Source: Rhodoferax sp. (lineage in GTDB: Bacteria > Pseudomonadota > Gammaproteobacteria > Burkholderiales > Burkholderiaceae_C). From it: a stretch of 64,000 bases of DNA. The stretch lies in contig JAUSNJ010000130.1 of NCBI GenBank assembly GCA_030645355.1, positions 1 to 64,000 of the forward strand. Reading direction: 5' to 3'. Made by a program: the position numbers and the translations under genes. The notes beneath the pieces are model-generated. The model was not told the DNA's origin. It searched no databases and saw only the letters and a list, made by a program, of their open reading frames with translations. Positions 1 through 9,024 of the stretch are shown in pieces (position 1 is the first letter of the stretch; each line of letters begins with the position of its first letter).

Positions 1-7
1 ACACACC

Positions 8-1561
8 ATGTTGGACCAAGCCCTCAAGACCCAGTTGAAGAGCTACCTCGAGCGCCTGCAGCGGCCCATCGAGCTGGTGGCGTCCGTTGACGACAGCGCC
101 AAGTCGCAAGAGATGCTGGCCTTGCTGCACGACATCGCCTCGCTCAGCCCGAAGGTGGCCGTGCTGCAGCGCGACGATGGCGAGCGCGCACCGTCGTTCA
201 GCATCGGTGAGCCGGGCCAGCCGGCGCGCATCCGCTTTGCCGGCATCCCGCTGGGCCATGAATTCACCTCGCTGGTGCTGGCGCTGCTGCAGACCGGCGG
301 TCACCCGCCCAAGGTCGAGGCCGAGGTGATCGAGCAGGCGAAGGCGTTGACCGAGCCGGCGCACTTCGAGGTCTACATGTCGCTGAGCTGCCACAACTGC
401 CCTGACGTGGTGCAGGCGCTCAACCTGCTGGCCGTGCTGAACCCGAACATCACCGCGGTGACGATCGACGGCGCGCTGTTCCAGGACGAGGTGAACCAGC
501 GCCAGATCATGGCGGTGCCCACCGTCTTCATGAACGGCCAGGTCTTCGGCTCGGGCCGCATGGGCGTCGAAGAGATCCTCGCCAAGCTCGACACCGGTGC
601 CGCCGCGCGTGACGCGGCCAAACTGTCGGCCGCCGCGCCCTACGACATGCTGATCGTCGGTGGTGGCCCGGCCGGCGCAGCGGCCGCGGTGTACGCCGCG
701 CGCAAGGGCATCCGCACCGGCGTGCTGGCCGAGCGCTTCGGCGGCCAGACGCTGGACACGCTGGCGATCGAGAACTACATCTCGGTACTGGAGACCAACG
801 GCCCCAAGTTCGCCCAGGCGCTGGAGCAGCACGTGCGCCAGTACGACGTCGACATCATGAACGGCCAGCGCGCCACCGCGCTGATCCCGGCAGACCAGCC
901 CGGCGGCCTGGTGCAGGTGAAGCTGGAAAACGGCGCGGTGATGAAGGCCCGCAGCGTGATCCTGTCCACCGGCGCGCGCTGGCGCGAGGTGAACGTGCCC
1001 GGTGAACAGCAATACCGCAACAAGGGCGTGGCCTACTGCCCGCACTGCGACGGCCCGCTGTTCAAGGGCAAGCGCGTGGCGGTGATCGGCGGCGGCAACT
1101 CGGGCGTCGAGGCCGCGATCGACCTGGCCAACATCGTCGGCGAGGTCACGCTGCTGGAGTTCGGCGACGCGCTGCGCGCCGACGCGGTGCTGGTGGCCAA
1201 GCTCAAGAGCCTGCCCAACGTCAGCATCCATGTCAGCGCCCAGACCACCGAGATCACCGGCGACGGCGAGCGCGTCAACGGCCTGGACTACACCGACCGC
1301 GCCACCGGCGAGCAGCATCACCTGCCGCTGGAAGGCGTGTTCGTGCAGATCGGCCTGGTGCCCAACACCGAATGGCTCAAGGGCACGCTGGAGCTGAGCA
1401 AGTTTGGCGAGATCATCGTCAATGCCAAGGGCGAGACCAACCTGCCCGGCGTGTTTGCTGCGGGTGACTGCACCACGGTGCCGTTCAAGCAGATCGTCAT
1501 CGCGGCGGGGGACGGTGCCAAGGCGGCGCTGAGCGCGTTTGACCACCTGATCCGGCATTGA
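8..1561 (+). CDS. ahpF: Alkyl hydroperoxide reductase subunit F
   Basis: This is the flavoprotein that passes electrons from NAD(P)H to the peroxiredoxin AhpC, supporting cytoplasmic detoxification of H2O2 and organic peroxides. The 517-aa length is normal. The N-terminal tandem-thioredoxin-fold domain carries a CHNC redox pair at C128/C131. A Rossmann FAD motif ([11 protein letters not shown]) follows near residue 218, the thioredoxin-reductase-type CPHC pair is at C344/C347, and a second [10 protein letters not shown] nucleotide motif follows. The C-terminal [10 protein letters not shown] segment is typical of the family. Only seven bases precede the ATG, so no ribosome site can be judged; ahpC would be expected just upstream, outside the window. 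A 135-bp repeat begins at the last base of the stop codon. Confidence 0.97.
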   Translation: MLDQALKTQLKSYLERLQRPIELVASVDDSAKSQEMLALLHDIASLSPKVAVLQRDDGERAPSFSIGEPGQPARIRFAGIPLGHEFTSLVLALLQTGGHPPKVEAEVIEQAKALTEPAHFEVYMSLSCHNCPDVVQALNLLAVLNPNITAVTIDGALFQDEVNQRQIMAVPTVFMNGQVFGSGRMGVEEILAKLDTGAAARDAAKLSAAAPYDMLIVGGGPAGAAAAVYAARKGIRTGVLAERFGGQTLDTLAIENYISVLETNGPKFAQALEQHVRQYDVDIMNGQRATALIPADQPGGLVQVKLENGAVMKARSVILSTGARWREVNVPGEQQYRNKGVAYCPHCDGPLFKGKRVAVIGGGNSGVEAAIDLANIVGEVTLLEFGDALRADAVLVAKLKSLPNVSIHVSAQTTEITGDGERVNGLDYTDRATGEQHHLPLEGVFVQIGLVPNTEWLKGTLELSKFGEIIVNAKGETNLPGVFAAGDCTTVPFKQIVIAAGDGAKAALSAFDHLIRH

Positions 1562-1695
1562 GTTGCAAGAAAAATGTGGCTGTAGCCCTCGTATCTATTG
1601 GTCTAATAGCTACTATTTTGGTAGCAACTGCGGCTAAGCAGCGAGGGCTTGCCAGATCGATTGCAACGGGTACGATAGCCATGATTTCCCCTCTC
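1561..1695 (+). repeat. 135-bp direct repeat, copy A
   Basis: This block recurs at 2502-2636 at the same length with scattered mismatches. It contains one member of the dispersed hairpin family (TGTAGCCCTCGT at 1581-1592, then a GCTAC/GTAGC stem at 1609-1625) and continues with a shared tail (TTGCCAGATCGATT, ACGATAGCCAT) not found in the other family members. The two copies bracket the acetyltransferase gene at 1885-2439. The rest of the gene-free stretch to 1884 holds no recognisable gene or promoter. Confidence 0.85.
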
Positions 1696-1884
1696 AAGTG
1701 AGTTGATGAAAAGATTCGCATCTCCATCGTGGCACTTTGTTGCCGTAAACCGCAACCCTGACCGGGCGCGGCTCGCTTGGGGTTTGAGTCGCGGTGACGC
1801 CCAGCATCACAATCCACCGGACCTCCGACAATCGAGAATATCCCTATGAATCGCACTAGGCATCGCTAACCCTGTGGTCGCTGA

Positions 1885-2439
1885 ATGCAAGCCTTCGAAA
1901 ACCTCCCACTTCGGACCGACCGACTCGTTCTGCGCCCACTACGGGCCGGCGACGAAGACGCCTTGTACGCGATCTTCTCCGACGCAAAAGTCATGCGGTA
2001 TTGGAGCACGCCGGCCTGGACATCAATCGAGCCCGCTCGGGCGATGGTTGCCAGGGACTTGGCGCAAGTTTCGGGCGATCATCTCCGCCTGGGGATCGAG
2101 CTGGCCCAAGACGGACTCCTCGTCGGAACTTGCACCCTCTTCAGCATCAACTCGATTTGCCGTCGAGCAGAGGTCGGCTATGGGCTTGGCGCATCCGCCT
2201 GGGGACATGGCTACATGAACGAGGCGCTGCACGCCCTTCTCGACTACGGATTCCGCAACCTCAATCTGAATCGGATCGAGGCTGACATTGACCCTCGCAA
2301 TGTGGCTTCAGCAAAGTCACTGGAGCGCCTCGGGTTCACGAAGGAGGGCTACCTTCGCGAGCGGTGGATCGTGGGCGAAGAAGTCTCCGATACCGCGTTG
2401 TACGGTTTGCTTCAGCGCGATTGGGCGCAGTCACCTTGA
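1885..2439 (+). CDS. GNAT family N-acetyltransferase, RimJ/RimL type
   Basis: This is a 184-aa acetyl-CoA-dependent N-acetyltransferase of the RimJ/RimL/SpeG-like branch of the GNAT fold. It opens with TDRLVLRPLRAGDEDALYAIF (first strand and helix), has the acetyl-CoA loop region around GLGASAWGHGYMNEA, and ends with the characteristic NVASAKSLERLGFTKEGYLRERW segment. The acceptor cannot be told from sequence; N-terminal peptide amines or small-molecule amines are both usual for the family. No clear Shine-Dalgarno sequence precedes the ATG. The gene stands alone between two 135-bp direct repeats, which suggests it came in, or was duplicated around, as a cassette-like unit. Confidence 0.85.
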   Translation: MQAFENLPLRTDRLVLRPLRAGDEDALYAIFSDAKVMRYWSTPAWTSIEPARAMVARDLAQVSGDHLRLGIELAQDGLLVGTCTLFSINSICRRAEVGYGLGASAWGHGYMNEALHALLDYGFRNLNLNRIEADIDPRNVASAKSLERLGFTKEGYLRERWIVGEEVSDTALYGLLQRDWAQSP

Positions 2440-2501
2440 GCCATCCGCGCCCAGCGATGCCAACGAATAGGGTTAGATCGTGATCGCGAAGCGAGCCAAA
2501 G

Positions 2502-2636
2502 AGTTGCAAGCGAAATGTGGATGTAGCCCTCGTATTTATTGGGCTTATAGCTACTAGTTTGGTAGCAACTGCAGCTAGACGGCGCGGGTTTGCCAGATCG
2601 ATTCCAACGGTTACGATAGCCATTATTTTCTCTCTC
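2502..2636 (+). repeat. 135-bp direct repeat, copy B
   Basis: This is the second copy of the block at 1561-1695, in the same orientation. The hairpin arms here are GCTAC at 2550-2554 and GTAGC at 2562-2566. It sits inside a larger imperfect inverted repeat: GCCAACGAAT at 2459-2468 can pair with ATTCGTT-A-GGC at 2646-2656, with one bulged base. Confidence 0.85.
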
Positions 2637-2665
2637 CCCCCTTTCATTCGTTAGGCGCAGAATCA

Positions 2666-3190
2666 ATGCACGTTGCCATCCTCCAACCTTCAGACGCGCA
2701 GCAATACCGCGCGCTCATGCTGCAGGCTTACGAACTCGCTCCCGACGCTTTCACTTCCACAGCAGAGGAACGGTCAGCGGAGCCAGAGTCTTTCTGGGTC
2801 AAGCGCATCGGGGCCCCTTCTGCCCTGAGCGCAGCGTTCGGGGCTTTTGAGGGTCAGAAACTCGTGGGCACGGTGGCGCTGGAGTTTTCAGCAAAGCCCA
2901 AGACAAGACACAAGGCACACGTCATCGGCATGTACGTTGCGCCTGCGACGAGAGGAACTGGTGCAGGTCGCGCCCTGCTCGGAGCAGCGGTCGAATGGGC
3001 CAAAACCAAGGAGGGCGTCCGCATGCTCACCCTCACCGTCACGGAAGGCAATGAGCCAGCGGTCAATCTCTACAGCGCAGCTGGTTTCCAGGCCTTCGGC
3101 GTTGAGCCCATGGCCATCCTCACGCCAAGCGGCTTCAAGGCCAAGGTCCATATGTGGTTGCCACTCGTGCCCGCGGTCACTGCGGCCTAA
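2666..3190 (+). CDS. GNAT family N-acetyltransferase
   Basis: This is a 174-aa GNAT acetyltransferase unrelated in detail to the one at 1885. The core motif A is clear: HVIGMYVAPATRGTGAGRAL (strand 4 followed by the R/Q-x-x-G-x-G/A pyrophosphate loop), then a TLTVTEGNEPAVNLYSAAGF segment typical of motif B. The substrate is unknown. The ATG lies only ten bases after a GTTAGGC heptamer (2650-2656), and the stop codon is embedded in GCCTAAC (3185-3191). These are the consensus ends of an integron gene cassette, but a convincing complete attC was not found. No Shine-Dalgarno is visible, which is also usual for cassette genes. Confidence 0.85.
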   Translation: MHVAILQPSDAQQYRALMLQAYELAPDAFTSTAEERSAEPESFWVKRIGAPSALSAAFGAFEGQKLVGTVALEFSAKPKTRHKAHVIGMYVAPATRGTGAGRALLGAAVEWAKTKEGVRMLTLTVTEGNEPAVNLYSAAGFQAFGVEPMAILTPSGFKAKVHMWLPLVPAVTAA

Positions 3191-3217
3191 CCCCTCAGAT
3201 ACCAGCGGAACCTGACC

Positions 3218-3694
3218 ATGCGTCTGCCCTGGTTGTCCGGAATCCTTGCCCTCATTCTGTTGGGCGCACTCGCCTGGTATCTGGCGCCGCTCAATCCTGG
3301 CATTCTTGCGCTGCAGCTCGCGTTCACACCGCGGTCCTTTGGCGACATCATCCATCTCTGGTCGGCGCAAGACCTGGAGCGGTACCGCGCCCATCTGCCC
3401 ATGGACTTTGCTCTGATCCTTGCCTACTCGGTATTTGGCTACAGCCTTGCCCACCGAACCAGTGTGTTTTCTGGCCTTACGCGGTTCTGGTCTGCGTTTG
3501 CCCGGTGGTGTCTTCCCGTTGCCGGCGCGTTTGACGCGGTGGAGAACCTGCTGCATGCGTGGCTTACCGAGGTGCCGCGGTTTGGTGTGCCCCTGGTATA
3601 TGCGGTGTCCGCTTCGTGTTCGCTGACCAAGTGGCTGCTTCTGGCCGCCTTCGCGCTTCTCGTCGCCTATGCCGCGGCGCGCACCGAGACCTGA
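3218..3694 (+). CDS. Hypothetical multi-pass membrane protein
   Basis: A 158-aa protein I cannot assign to a family. It has a cleavable-looking or anchoring first segment (LPWLSGILALILLGALAWYL), a second hydrophobic segment near residues 65-85 (FALILAYSVFGYSLA), a third around residues 95-110, and a C-terminal one (WLLLAAFALLVAYAA), so three to four membrane spans are likely. It begins 28 bases after the acetyltransferase stop and could be co-transcribed with it. Its GTSSX-free sequence offers no catalytic motif. Confidence 0.6.
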   Translation: MRLPWLSGILALILLGALAWYLAPLNPGILALQLAFTPRSFGDIIHLWSAQDLERYRAHLPMDFALILAYSVFGYSLAHRTSVFSGLTRFWSAFARWCLPVAGAFDAVENLLHAWLTEVPRFGVPLVYAVSASCSLTKWLLLAAFALLVAYAAARTET

Positions 3695-3733
3695 GCCTGC
3701 TCTAGGTCTGCAGGGCAGGGGACAATACGGCCT

Positions 3734-4744
3734 GTGCTGCCCCAACCCTTGCCTCCCCTGACTTCTGTGCCTCCCCGTATTTACCTTGCCCCCATGGAGG
3801 GGCTGCTGGACTTTGTCCTGCGCGACATCCTGACCCGCGTTGGCGGGGTTGACCGCTGCGTGTCCGAGTTCATCCGGGTAACCCACACGCTGTTGCCCGA
3901 GCACGTGTTCCTGCGCGTCATTCCCGAACTGGCAAATGGCGGCTGCACGCCGTCGGGCGTGCCGGTGCGCGCGCAGTTGCTGGGTTCCGACCCGGTGTGC
4001 CTGGCCGAGAACGCGGCCCGCCTGGCCGGCATGGGGCCGCATGGTATCGATTTGAATTTTGGCTGCCCGGCCAAGGTGGTGAATCGCCATGGCGGCGGTG
4101 CTGCCCTGCTGGACGACCCGGAGTTGCTGACCCGCATTGTGTCGGCGGTGCGGCGTGCCGTGCCGGCCCATATGCCGGTGTCGGCCAAGATGCGCCTGGG
4201 CTTCAACGATGACAGCCGCGCCGTGGAGTGCGCGCAAGCCCTGGCCGATGGTGGTGCCGACGAGCTGGTGGTGCATGCCCGCACCAAGGCCGACGCCTAC
4301 CGCCCCCCGGCCTACTGGGAACGCGTCAACGACATCCGCCTGGGCGTGGCCATTCCCGTCGTCGCCAATGGCGAAATCTGGAGCGTGGAAGATGCCATGC
4401 TGTGCCGCCAGGCCTCGGGCTGCGCCAGCATCATGCTGGGCCGCGGCATGGTGGTGGACCCGGGGCTGGCACTGGCCGTGCGCCATGCCGATGCGCAGGC
4501 CGCAGCACACCCCGGCGTATCGTGGGATGAGATGAAACCTTTGGTGGGGGCCTTCTGGCTGCTGGTCTGTGCGCGGCTGGAGGTGCGCCAGCAGGCCGGG
4601 CGCCTCAAGCAGTGGCTCAACTTCATGCGTCGGCGCTATCCGCAGGCAGAAGAGGCTTACGTGGCACTGCGCACCCTGCACGACCCGGCGCTGGTCGGTC
4701 AGTGGCTGCTGGCCCATGGCGCACTGGCAGCCGATCGGTCATAG
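3734..4744 (+). CDS. dusC: tRNA-dihydrouridine(16) synthase
   Basis: This FMN-dependent enzyme reduces uridine to dihydrouridine in tRNA; the DusC branch acts at position 16. Diagnostic features are IYLAPMEGLLDFVLRDILT at the start of the TIM barrel, DLNFGCPAKVVNRHGGGAALL with the catalytic Cys, VSAKMRLGF, the HARTK segment and VVANGEIWS. The length of 336 aa is close to the usual 310-330. The start is GTG; the first in-frame ATG lies after the essential APMEG motif begins, so GTG is preferred. The stop codon overlaps the convergent kinase gene by six bases. Confidence 0.93.
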   Translation: MLPQPLPPLTSVPPRIYLAPMEGLLDFVLRDILTRVGGVDRCVSEFIRVTHTLLPEHVFLRVIPELANGGCTPSGVPVRAQLLGSDPVCLAENAARLAGMGPHGIDLNFGCPAKVVNRHGGGAALLDDPELLTRIVSAVRRAVPAHMPVSAKMRLGFNDDSRAVECAQALADGGADELVVHARTKADAYRPPAYWERVNDIRLGVAIPVVANGEIWSVEDAMLCRQASGCASIMLGRGMVVDPGLALAVRHADAQAAAHPGVSWDEMKPLVGAFWLLVCARLEVRQQAGRLKQWLNFMRRRYPQAEEAYVALRTLHDPALVGQWLLAHGALAADRS

Positions 4745-7093
4745 CGGCAGGGATACGGAAGCAGTGTGCGCATCCAGGGTCGGTGCGGTCAGGGGCAGGG
4801 TGATGGTAAAGGTGGTTCCCTGTCCTGGCGCGCTGTCCACCTGGATCTGGCCGCCCAAGGCGTCACGGACCAGGTTGTAGGCAATGTTCAGCCCCAATCC
4901 ACTGCCACCGCGCCCCAGCTTGGTGGTGAAGAAGGGGTCAAACACCCTTGCCAGGTTGTCTCGCGCAATACCGACTCCGTCGTCATGTACCGTGATCTTC
5001 ACGTGGTCAACGCCCTGCATCTCGGCCGCAATGCGTATGGTGCCATGCTCTCGCCCCTCAAAGCCGTGCAACAAGGCGTTGTTGACCATGTTGGTCAATA
5101 TTTGGCCCAGCGGGCCGGGGTAGCTTTCCAGGCTGATCTGGGCCGGAATGTGGGTCACCACCTGGTGGGAGGTTCGGCGAATGGTCGGCCCCATGGTCAA
5201 CAAAATGTCGTCCACCGTGTGTTCCAGGTTGAAGCGGCGGCGGTGCGCACTGGTCTGGTCGACCGCCACCTGCTTGAAGCTCGATACCAGGTCTGCCGCC
5301 CGGTGCAAGCTGCGCATCAGAATGTCGGTTCCCTCCCGCGCGCTCGATACGAAGGCGTCCAGTGCACTGCGCGTCAGGCCTTTGGCAACATCCTCGGCGA
5401 AGCCCTTGGTCTGGTTTTCCAGGGTACTGGCCACGGTAAGGCTGTTGCCAATCGGTGTGTTGAGCTCGTGGGCGACGCCCGCCACCAGTGCCCCGAGTGA
5501 CGCCAGCTTGTCAGCCTGGACCAGACTGGCCTGGGTTTGTTTAAGCTGGTCAATGGTGGTCACCAGCTCGGCGGTCCGTTCGGCCACGCGCTGCTCCAGG
5601 GTTTCGTTGAGGTGGCGCAGCAGTTCTTCCTGTTCTTTGCGCGCACTGATGTCTGCATGGGTGCAGACCATGCGCCGCGGCTTGCCCTGCGCATCACGGC
5701 TCACCACGGTTCCGCGGTCCAGCACCCATTTCCAGCTGCCGTCCTTGCACAGCGCGCGGTGCTCATTGGTGAAGACGTCGGTCTTTCCGGAAAAGCAGTC
5801 TTGCACGGCCGCTTTGACACGCGGCACGTCGTCCGGGTGCACGCGCTGCTCCCAGCCGGCCACGGTGTCGGGCACATCGTCTTTGGTGAATCCGTGCATG
5901 GCGCGCCAGCGCTGGGAATACAACACCACGCCCGACGCAATGTCCCAATCCCACACGCCGTATCCCGCGCCGTCCAGGGCAAATGCCAGGCGCTCCTCGC
6001 TGGCCTGGATGCGCTCCTGGGCGCTTTGGCGTTCCCGGTTCAGGCGCTTGACGTGGACCAGCCAGAGTACAGCGCCCAACAGCGCGGCCACTGCCAGGCC
6101 CAGGTACAGCCAGCGCAGGTCCGGGCGCGGGTCGGGGTCATAGAGGAAGCCCTTTAGCGACACGTTTTTGGGCAACATGCCCAGGTCCGAATACACCGCG
6201 CCTATGTGTTGCCAGCGCCCGGGGTTCATGTAACCCATTTCGACCAGGACCGGCTGCAGCAGCGCCGCCATCTGCCGGGCTTCGTACAGCAAATGGGCGC
6301 GTGTGTTGCGCTGGGAGTACTTGCTCAGAATCAGGTCGGTGATTTCCTCGGGGTGGGCCATCGCGTATTGCCAGCCACGCATGCTGGCCTCGCGAAAGGC
6401 TTTGACGCGCTGCGGATGGGTCGCAATCTCCTGCTCGCTGGTGAACAGGTTGTCGCCATAGAAATCAATTCCCACGGAACGCGGGGTATAGGCCTGGTAG
6501 GCGAACCCCGCCTGGTCCAGCATGTCGGTCTCGTTGGTGGCATAGGCCGAGAAGCCGTAGACCTTGCCGTCCATCAGATCGCGGGGATTGAAGCTGTGCT
6601 CCACCCGGATGATGTCGGATTCCTTGATGCCCTCTTGCTTCAGGTAGGCGATCAACTCCTCCGATTGGGCAGCCATCATGACGCGCTTTCCCTTGATGTC
6701 GTGGATGCCCTGGGTAGGCCCTGTTTGGGGTGCCAGCAGCACGTAGGGAGAGTGCTGAAACACAACCCCCAGCACCACGACCGGCTTGCCCGCGTTGCGC
6801 TCCAGCAGCAGGCTGCTGCTGCCGACACCAAACTGGCTCTTGCCGGACAAAACATTGTCCAGGGGTTCATTGCCGCTGTGGCCTTCGACGATTTGCACGT
6901 CCAGCCCTGCGTCACGGTAATAGCCTTTTTCGAGAGCGGTGTAGTAGCCGGCGAACTGGAACTGGTGCAGGTACTTCAGCTGCAGTTGGACGGATTCCAG
7001 CGCATGGGCTGTCTGTCCCAACCAGCCGAGCAGCGCCATGCACAGCGCCATGCGCAGGTTCCATCGCGTACACAACTGATACGGAAATCGCAT
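4739..7093 (-). CDS. NMT1/THI5-like substrate-binding domain fused to PAS sensor histidine kinase
   Basis: A 784-aa one-piece sensor. A signal peptide (ending near AHA) is followed by a periplasmic solute-binding domain of the NMT1/THI5/SsuA type (about residues 30-300: LQLKYLHQFQFAGYYTALEKG). Next come a membrane span (around 325-345), a PAS domain (375-490), a coiled coil, an H-box with GALVAGVAHELNTPIGNS, and an HATPase with GQILTNMVNNALLHGF, DDGVGI and GGSGLGLNIAYNLV. It probably senses a small ligand, perhaps a pyrimidine or thiamine-precursor-like compound, and autophosphorylates. No response regulator is adjacent. The ATG at 7093 follows an AGGGGGG stretch and begins the signal peptide; a TTG further upstream is less likely. 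Confidence 0.88.
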   Translation of the reverse strand: MRFPYQLCTRWNLRMALCMALLGWLGQTAHALESVQLQLKYLHQFQFAGYYTALEKGYYRDAGLDVQIVEGHSGNEPLDNVLSGKSQFGVGSSSLLLERNAGKPVVVLGVVFQHSPYVLLAPQTGPTQGIHDIKGKRVMMAAQSEELIAYLKQEGIKESDIIRVEHSFNPRDLMDGKVYGFSAYATNETDMLDQAGFAYQAYTPRSVGIDFYGDNLFTSEQEIATHPQRVKAFREASMRGWQYAMAHPEEITDLILSKYSQRNTRAHLLYEARQMAALLQPVLVEMGYMNPGRWQHIGAVYSDLGMLPKNVSLKGFLYDPDPRPDLRWLYLGLAVAALLGAVLWLVHVKRLNRERQSAQERIQASEERLAFALDGAGYGVWDWDIASGVVLYSQRWRAMHGFTKDDVPDTVAGWEQRVHPDDVPRVKAAVQDCFSGKTDVFTNEHRALCKDGSWKWVLDRGTVVSRDAQGKPRRMVCTHADISARKEQEELLRHLNETLEQRVAERTAELVTTIDQLKQTQASLVQADKLASLGALVAGVAHELNTPIGNSLTVASTLENQTKGFAEDVAKGLTRSALDAFVSSAREGTDILMRSLHRAADLVSSFKQVAVDQTSAHRRRFNLEHTVDDILLTMGPTIRRTSHQVVTHIPAQISLESYPGPLGQILTNMVNNALLHGFEGREHGTIRIAAEMQGVDHVKITVHDDGVGIARDNLARVFDPFFTTKLGRGGSGLGLNIAYNLVRDALGGQIQVDSAPGQGTTFTITLPLTAPTLDAHTASVSLPL

Positions 7094-7237
7094 CGCCAAA
7101 CCCCCCTTGTACAACAACAAACAGAGCGGAGTGAATGGCAGTATGCACGACTTTTTGGTAGTCAGGGAGATACCGGGCTTGTATCATTCTGTGGCGATGT
7201 CCCTCGCGATGCCCACGATTCGCCAAAAGGATAGAAC

Positions 7238-7645
7238 ATGAATCCAACGCTCACCGCGCTCACTGGTTTCGTTGCCTGGTCGCTGTTTCTATTGACGCTC
7301 ATGGAGGCCATTCGCTCCAAGCTCGTCCTCACCAAGGCCATCGCGGCAAACGGATTCAACCCGGAGAATTCGAACCTGTCTCCCTTCATGCAACGTCTTG
7401 CCCGGGCGCACGCAAACTGCATCGAGGGTTTGCCGATCTTCGGTGGTCTCATGGTGATTGCCGTAGTAGCCGGACGGTCAGCCATTACCGATCCTTTGGC
7501 CTACGCCTTTCTCGCTGCACGCATCCTGCAGTCGGTCATTCACCTCACTTCGCTTTCCGCACTCGCCGTTGCCCTTCGGTTTTCAGCGTTTGCGGTGCAA
7601 ATGGGAATCAGTTTGTACTGGTCCGCGCGCCTGCTTTTGGGCTAA
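7238..7645 (+). CDS. MAPEG family membrane protein
   Basis: A 135-aa integral membrane protein of the MAPEG family (membrane-associated proteins in eicosanoid and glutathione metabolism). It has four hydrophobic stretches, with RLARAHANCIEGLPIFGGLMV between the first and second; the family's conserved R-x-x-N-x-x-E pattern is visible as RAHANCIE. Bacterial members are small glutathione-dependent transferases or peroxidases, or of unknown activity. It stands alone, divergent from the kinase gene. A few glutathione-linked functions lie elsewhere in the window (gshA), but no operon link exists. Confidence 0.85.
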   Translation: MNPTLTALTGFVAWSLFLLTLMEAIRSKLVLTKAIAANGFNPENSNLSPFMQRLARAHANCIEGLPIFGGLMVIAVVAGRSAITDPLAYAFLAARILQSVIHLTSLSALAVALRFSAFAVQMGISLYWSARLLLG

Positions 7646-7703
7646 GTAGTGTCCGCGAGGTCCGAGCTTTTGCTTGGTACGCCAAACGCGAATCCTTGCC
7701 AGA

Positions 7704-9008
7704 ATGGGCTACGCCATGTGCGCCACTCTGGAGTCCGCCTTGATTGAACAAACCCTCACGCTGCCCTGCGGCCACACCGTTGCCAACCGCTTGTGCAAGG
7801 CGGCCATGACCGAGGGCCTGGCCGATGCGCACGACCAGCCCACGGACGCGCACCAGCGCCTGTACGCCACCTGGGCCCGTGGGGGCGCGGCCATCCTGCT
7901 GACCGGCAACATCATGGTCGACCGGCGCTATCTGGAGCGTGCCGGCAATGTGGTGGTGGAGAATGCGTCCGGGCTGGCGCAGCTGCGCGCCTGGGCGCAG
8001 GCCACGCACGACGGTGGCAGCCAGTTGTGGGCGCAGATCAGTCACCCCGGGCGCCAGTGCCCGCGCTTGGCCAACCTGACGCCGCTGGCGCCTTCGGCAG
8101 TGCAGTTGCAGGTTTTTGGCAATTTCGGCAAGCCGCGCGCCGCGACCGAGGCCGACATCCAGGACGTCATCCAGCGGTTTGCCAACACCGCCGCGCTGGT
8201 GCAGCAGGCCGGGCTGGATGGTGTGCAGATCCACGCCGCCCACGGCTACCTGCTGTCGCAGTTTCTGTCTGCGCGCACCAACCTGCGCCAGGATGGCTGG
8301 GGTGGCACGCTGGCCAACCGCGCCCGCCTGTTGCTGGAGGTCGTGCGCGCGGTGCGCGCGCGGGTGGGGCCGCGCTACCCCATTTCCGTCAAGCTCAACT
8401 CGTCCGATTTTGTCAAGGGCGGCTTTACGCTGGACGACAGCGTGCAGGTGGTCCAGTGGCTCAACGACGCGGGCATTGATCTGCTCGAAGTGTCCGGAGG
8501 CACCTACGAGCAACTGGAGTTTTTCAAGCCCCAGGCGGTGGCCGCCAAGCATGACAGCACGCGCGAGCGCGAAGCCATGTTTCTGGAATACGCCAAGTCC
8601 ATCAGGGCCGTGGCGCGCATGCCGATCATGGTGACCGGGGGCTTTCGCACGCTCGCCGGGATGGAAGCCGCTTTGACCGGCGGTCACACCGACATGGTCG
8701 GACTGGCGCGCCCCTTTTGCCTGGACCCCGACTTTCCGGCGCGCATGTTCCACGGCCAGCTCGACCGCCTGCCGGTGCCGGAAGACCAACTGGTATTGGG
8801 CACCGGCTACTGGGGCCCTAACAGCCCGTCCAACGGCATGCGTTCGTTGAACAACCTGTGCCAGGCCGGTTACTACTATGGCCAGATTGAGCGGCTCGGG
8901 GCGGGGCAGCTGCCGCAGCCCGGCGTGCGCCCGCTGCAGGCCCTGCTGGCGCATCTGGGCAAGGACACGTACCGGGCTTTGCGGCGCAAGCTGGTTGCCG
9001 GTGCCTGA
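7704..9008 (+). CDS. NADH:flavin oxidoreductase (old yellow enzyme family)
   Basis: A single-domain FMN-dependent ene-reductase-like TIM barrel of about 434 aa. Visible family motifs are CKAAMTEGLAD near the N terminus, WAQISHPGRQ (FMN/substrate region), DGVQIHAAHGYLLSQFLS (the usual H-A-A-H-G-Y-L signature), YPISVKLNSSDF, DLLEVSGGTYE and TGGFRT with DMVGLARPF binding the flavin phosphate. It lacks the C-terminal FeS/FAD/NAD part of 2,4-dienoyl-CoA reductase. No ribosome site clearly selects among the TTG at 7674 and the ATGs at 7704 and 7716; I chose 7704. A secreted hydrolase follows 16 bases downstream and may be co-transcribed. Confidence 0.88.
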   Translation: MGYAMCATLESALIEQTLTLPCGHTVANRLCKAAMTEGLADAHDQPTDAHQRLYATWARGGAAILLTGNIMVDRRYLERAGNVVVENASGLAQLRAWAQATHDGGSQLWAQISHPGRQCPRLANLTPLAPSAVQLQVFGNFGKPRAATEADIQDVIQRFANTAALVQQAGLDGVQIHAAHGYLLSQFLSARTNLRQDGWGGTLANRARLLLEVVRAVRARVGPRYPISVKLNSSDFVKGGFTLDDSVQVVQWLNDAGIDLLEVSGGTYEQLEFFKPQAVAAKHDSTREREAMFLEYAKSIRAVARMPIMVTGGFRTLAGMEAALTGGHTDMVGLARPFCLDPDFPARMFHGQLDRLPVPEDQLVLGTGYWGPNSPSNGMRSLNNLCQAGYYYGQIERLGAGQLPQPGVRPLQALLAHLGKDTYRALRRKLVAGA

Positions 9009-9024
9009 ATGGAGGGCCAACACC

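Noticed and set aside
3185-3264. Complete attC site after the second acetyltransferase (GCCTAAC to GTTGGGC)
   Set aside because: The inner arms do not pair and the next gene already starts inside it; only the outer heptamers fit.
2888-4717. Open frame of 609 codons on the minus strand
   Set aside because: It covers the acetyltransferase, membrane protein and dusC genes; its translation is low-complexity His/Gln/Gly-rich and matches no fold, typical of the antisense of GC-rich genes.
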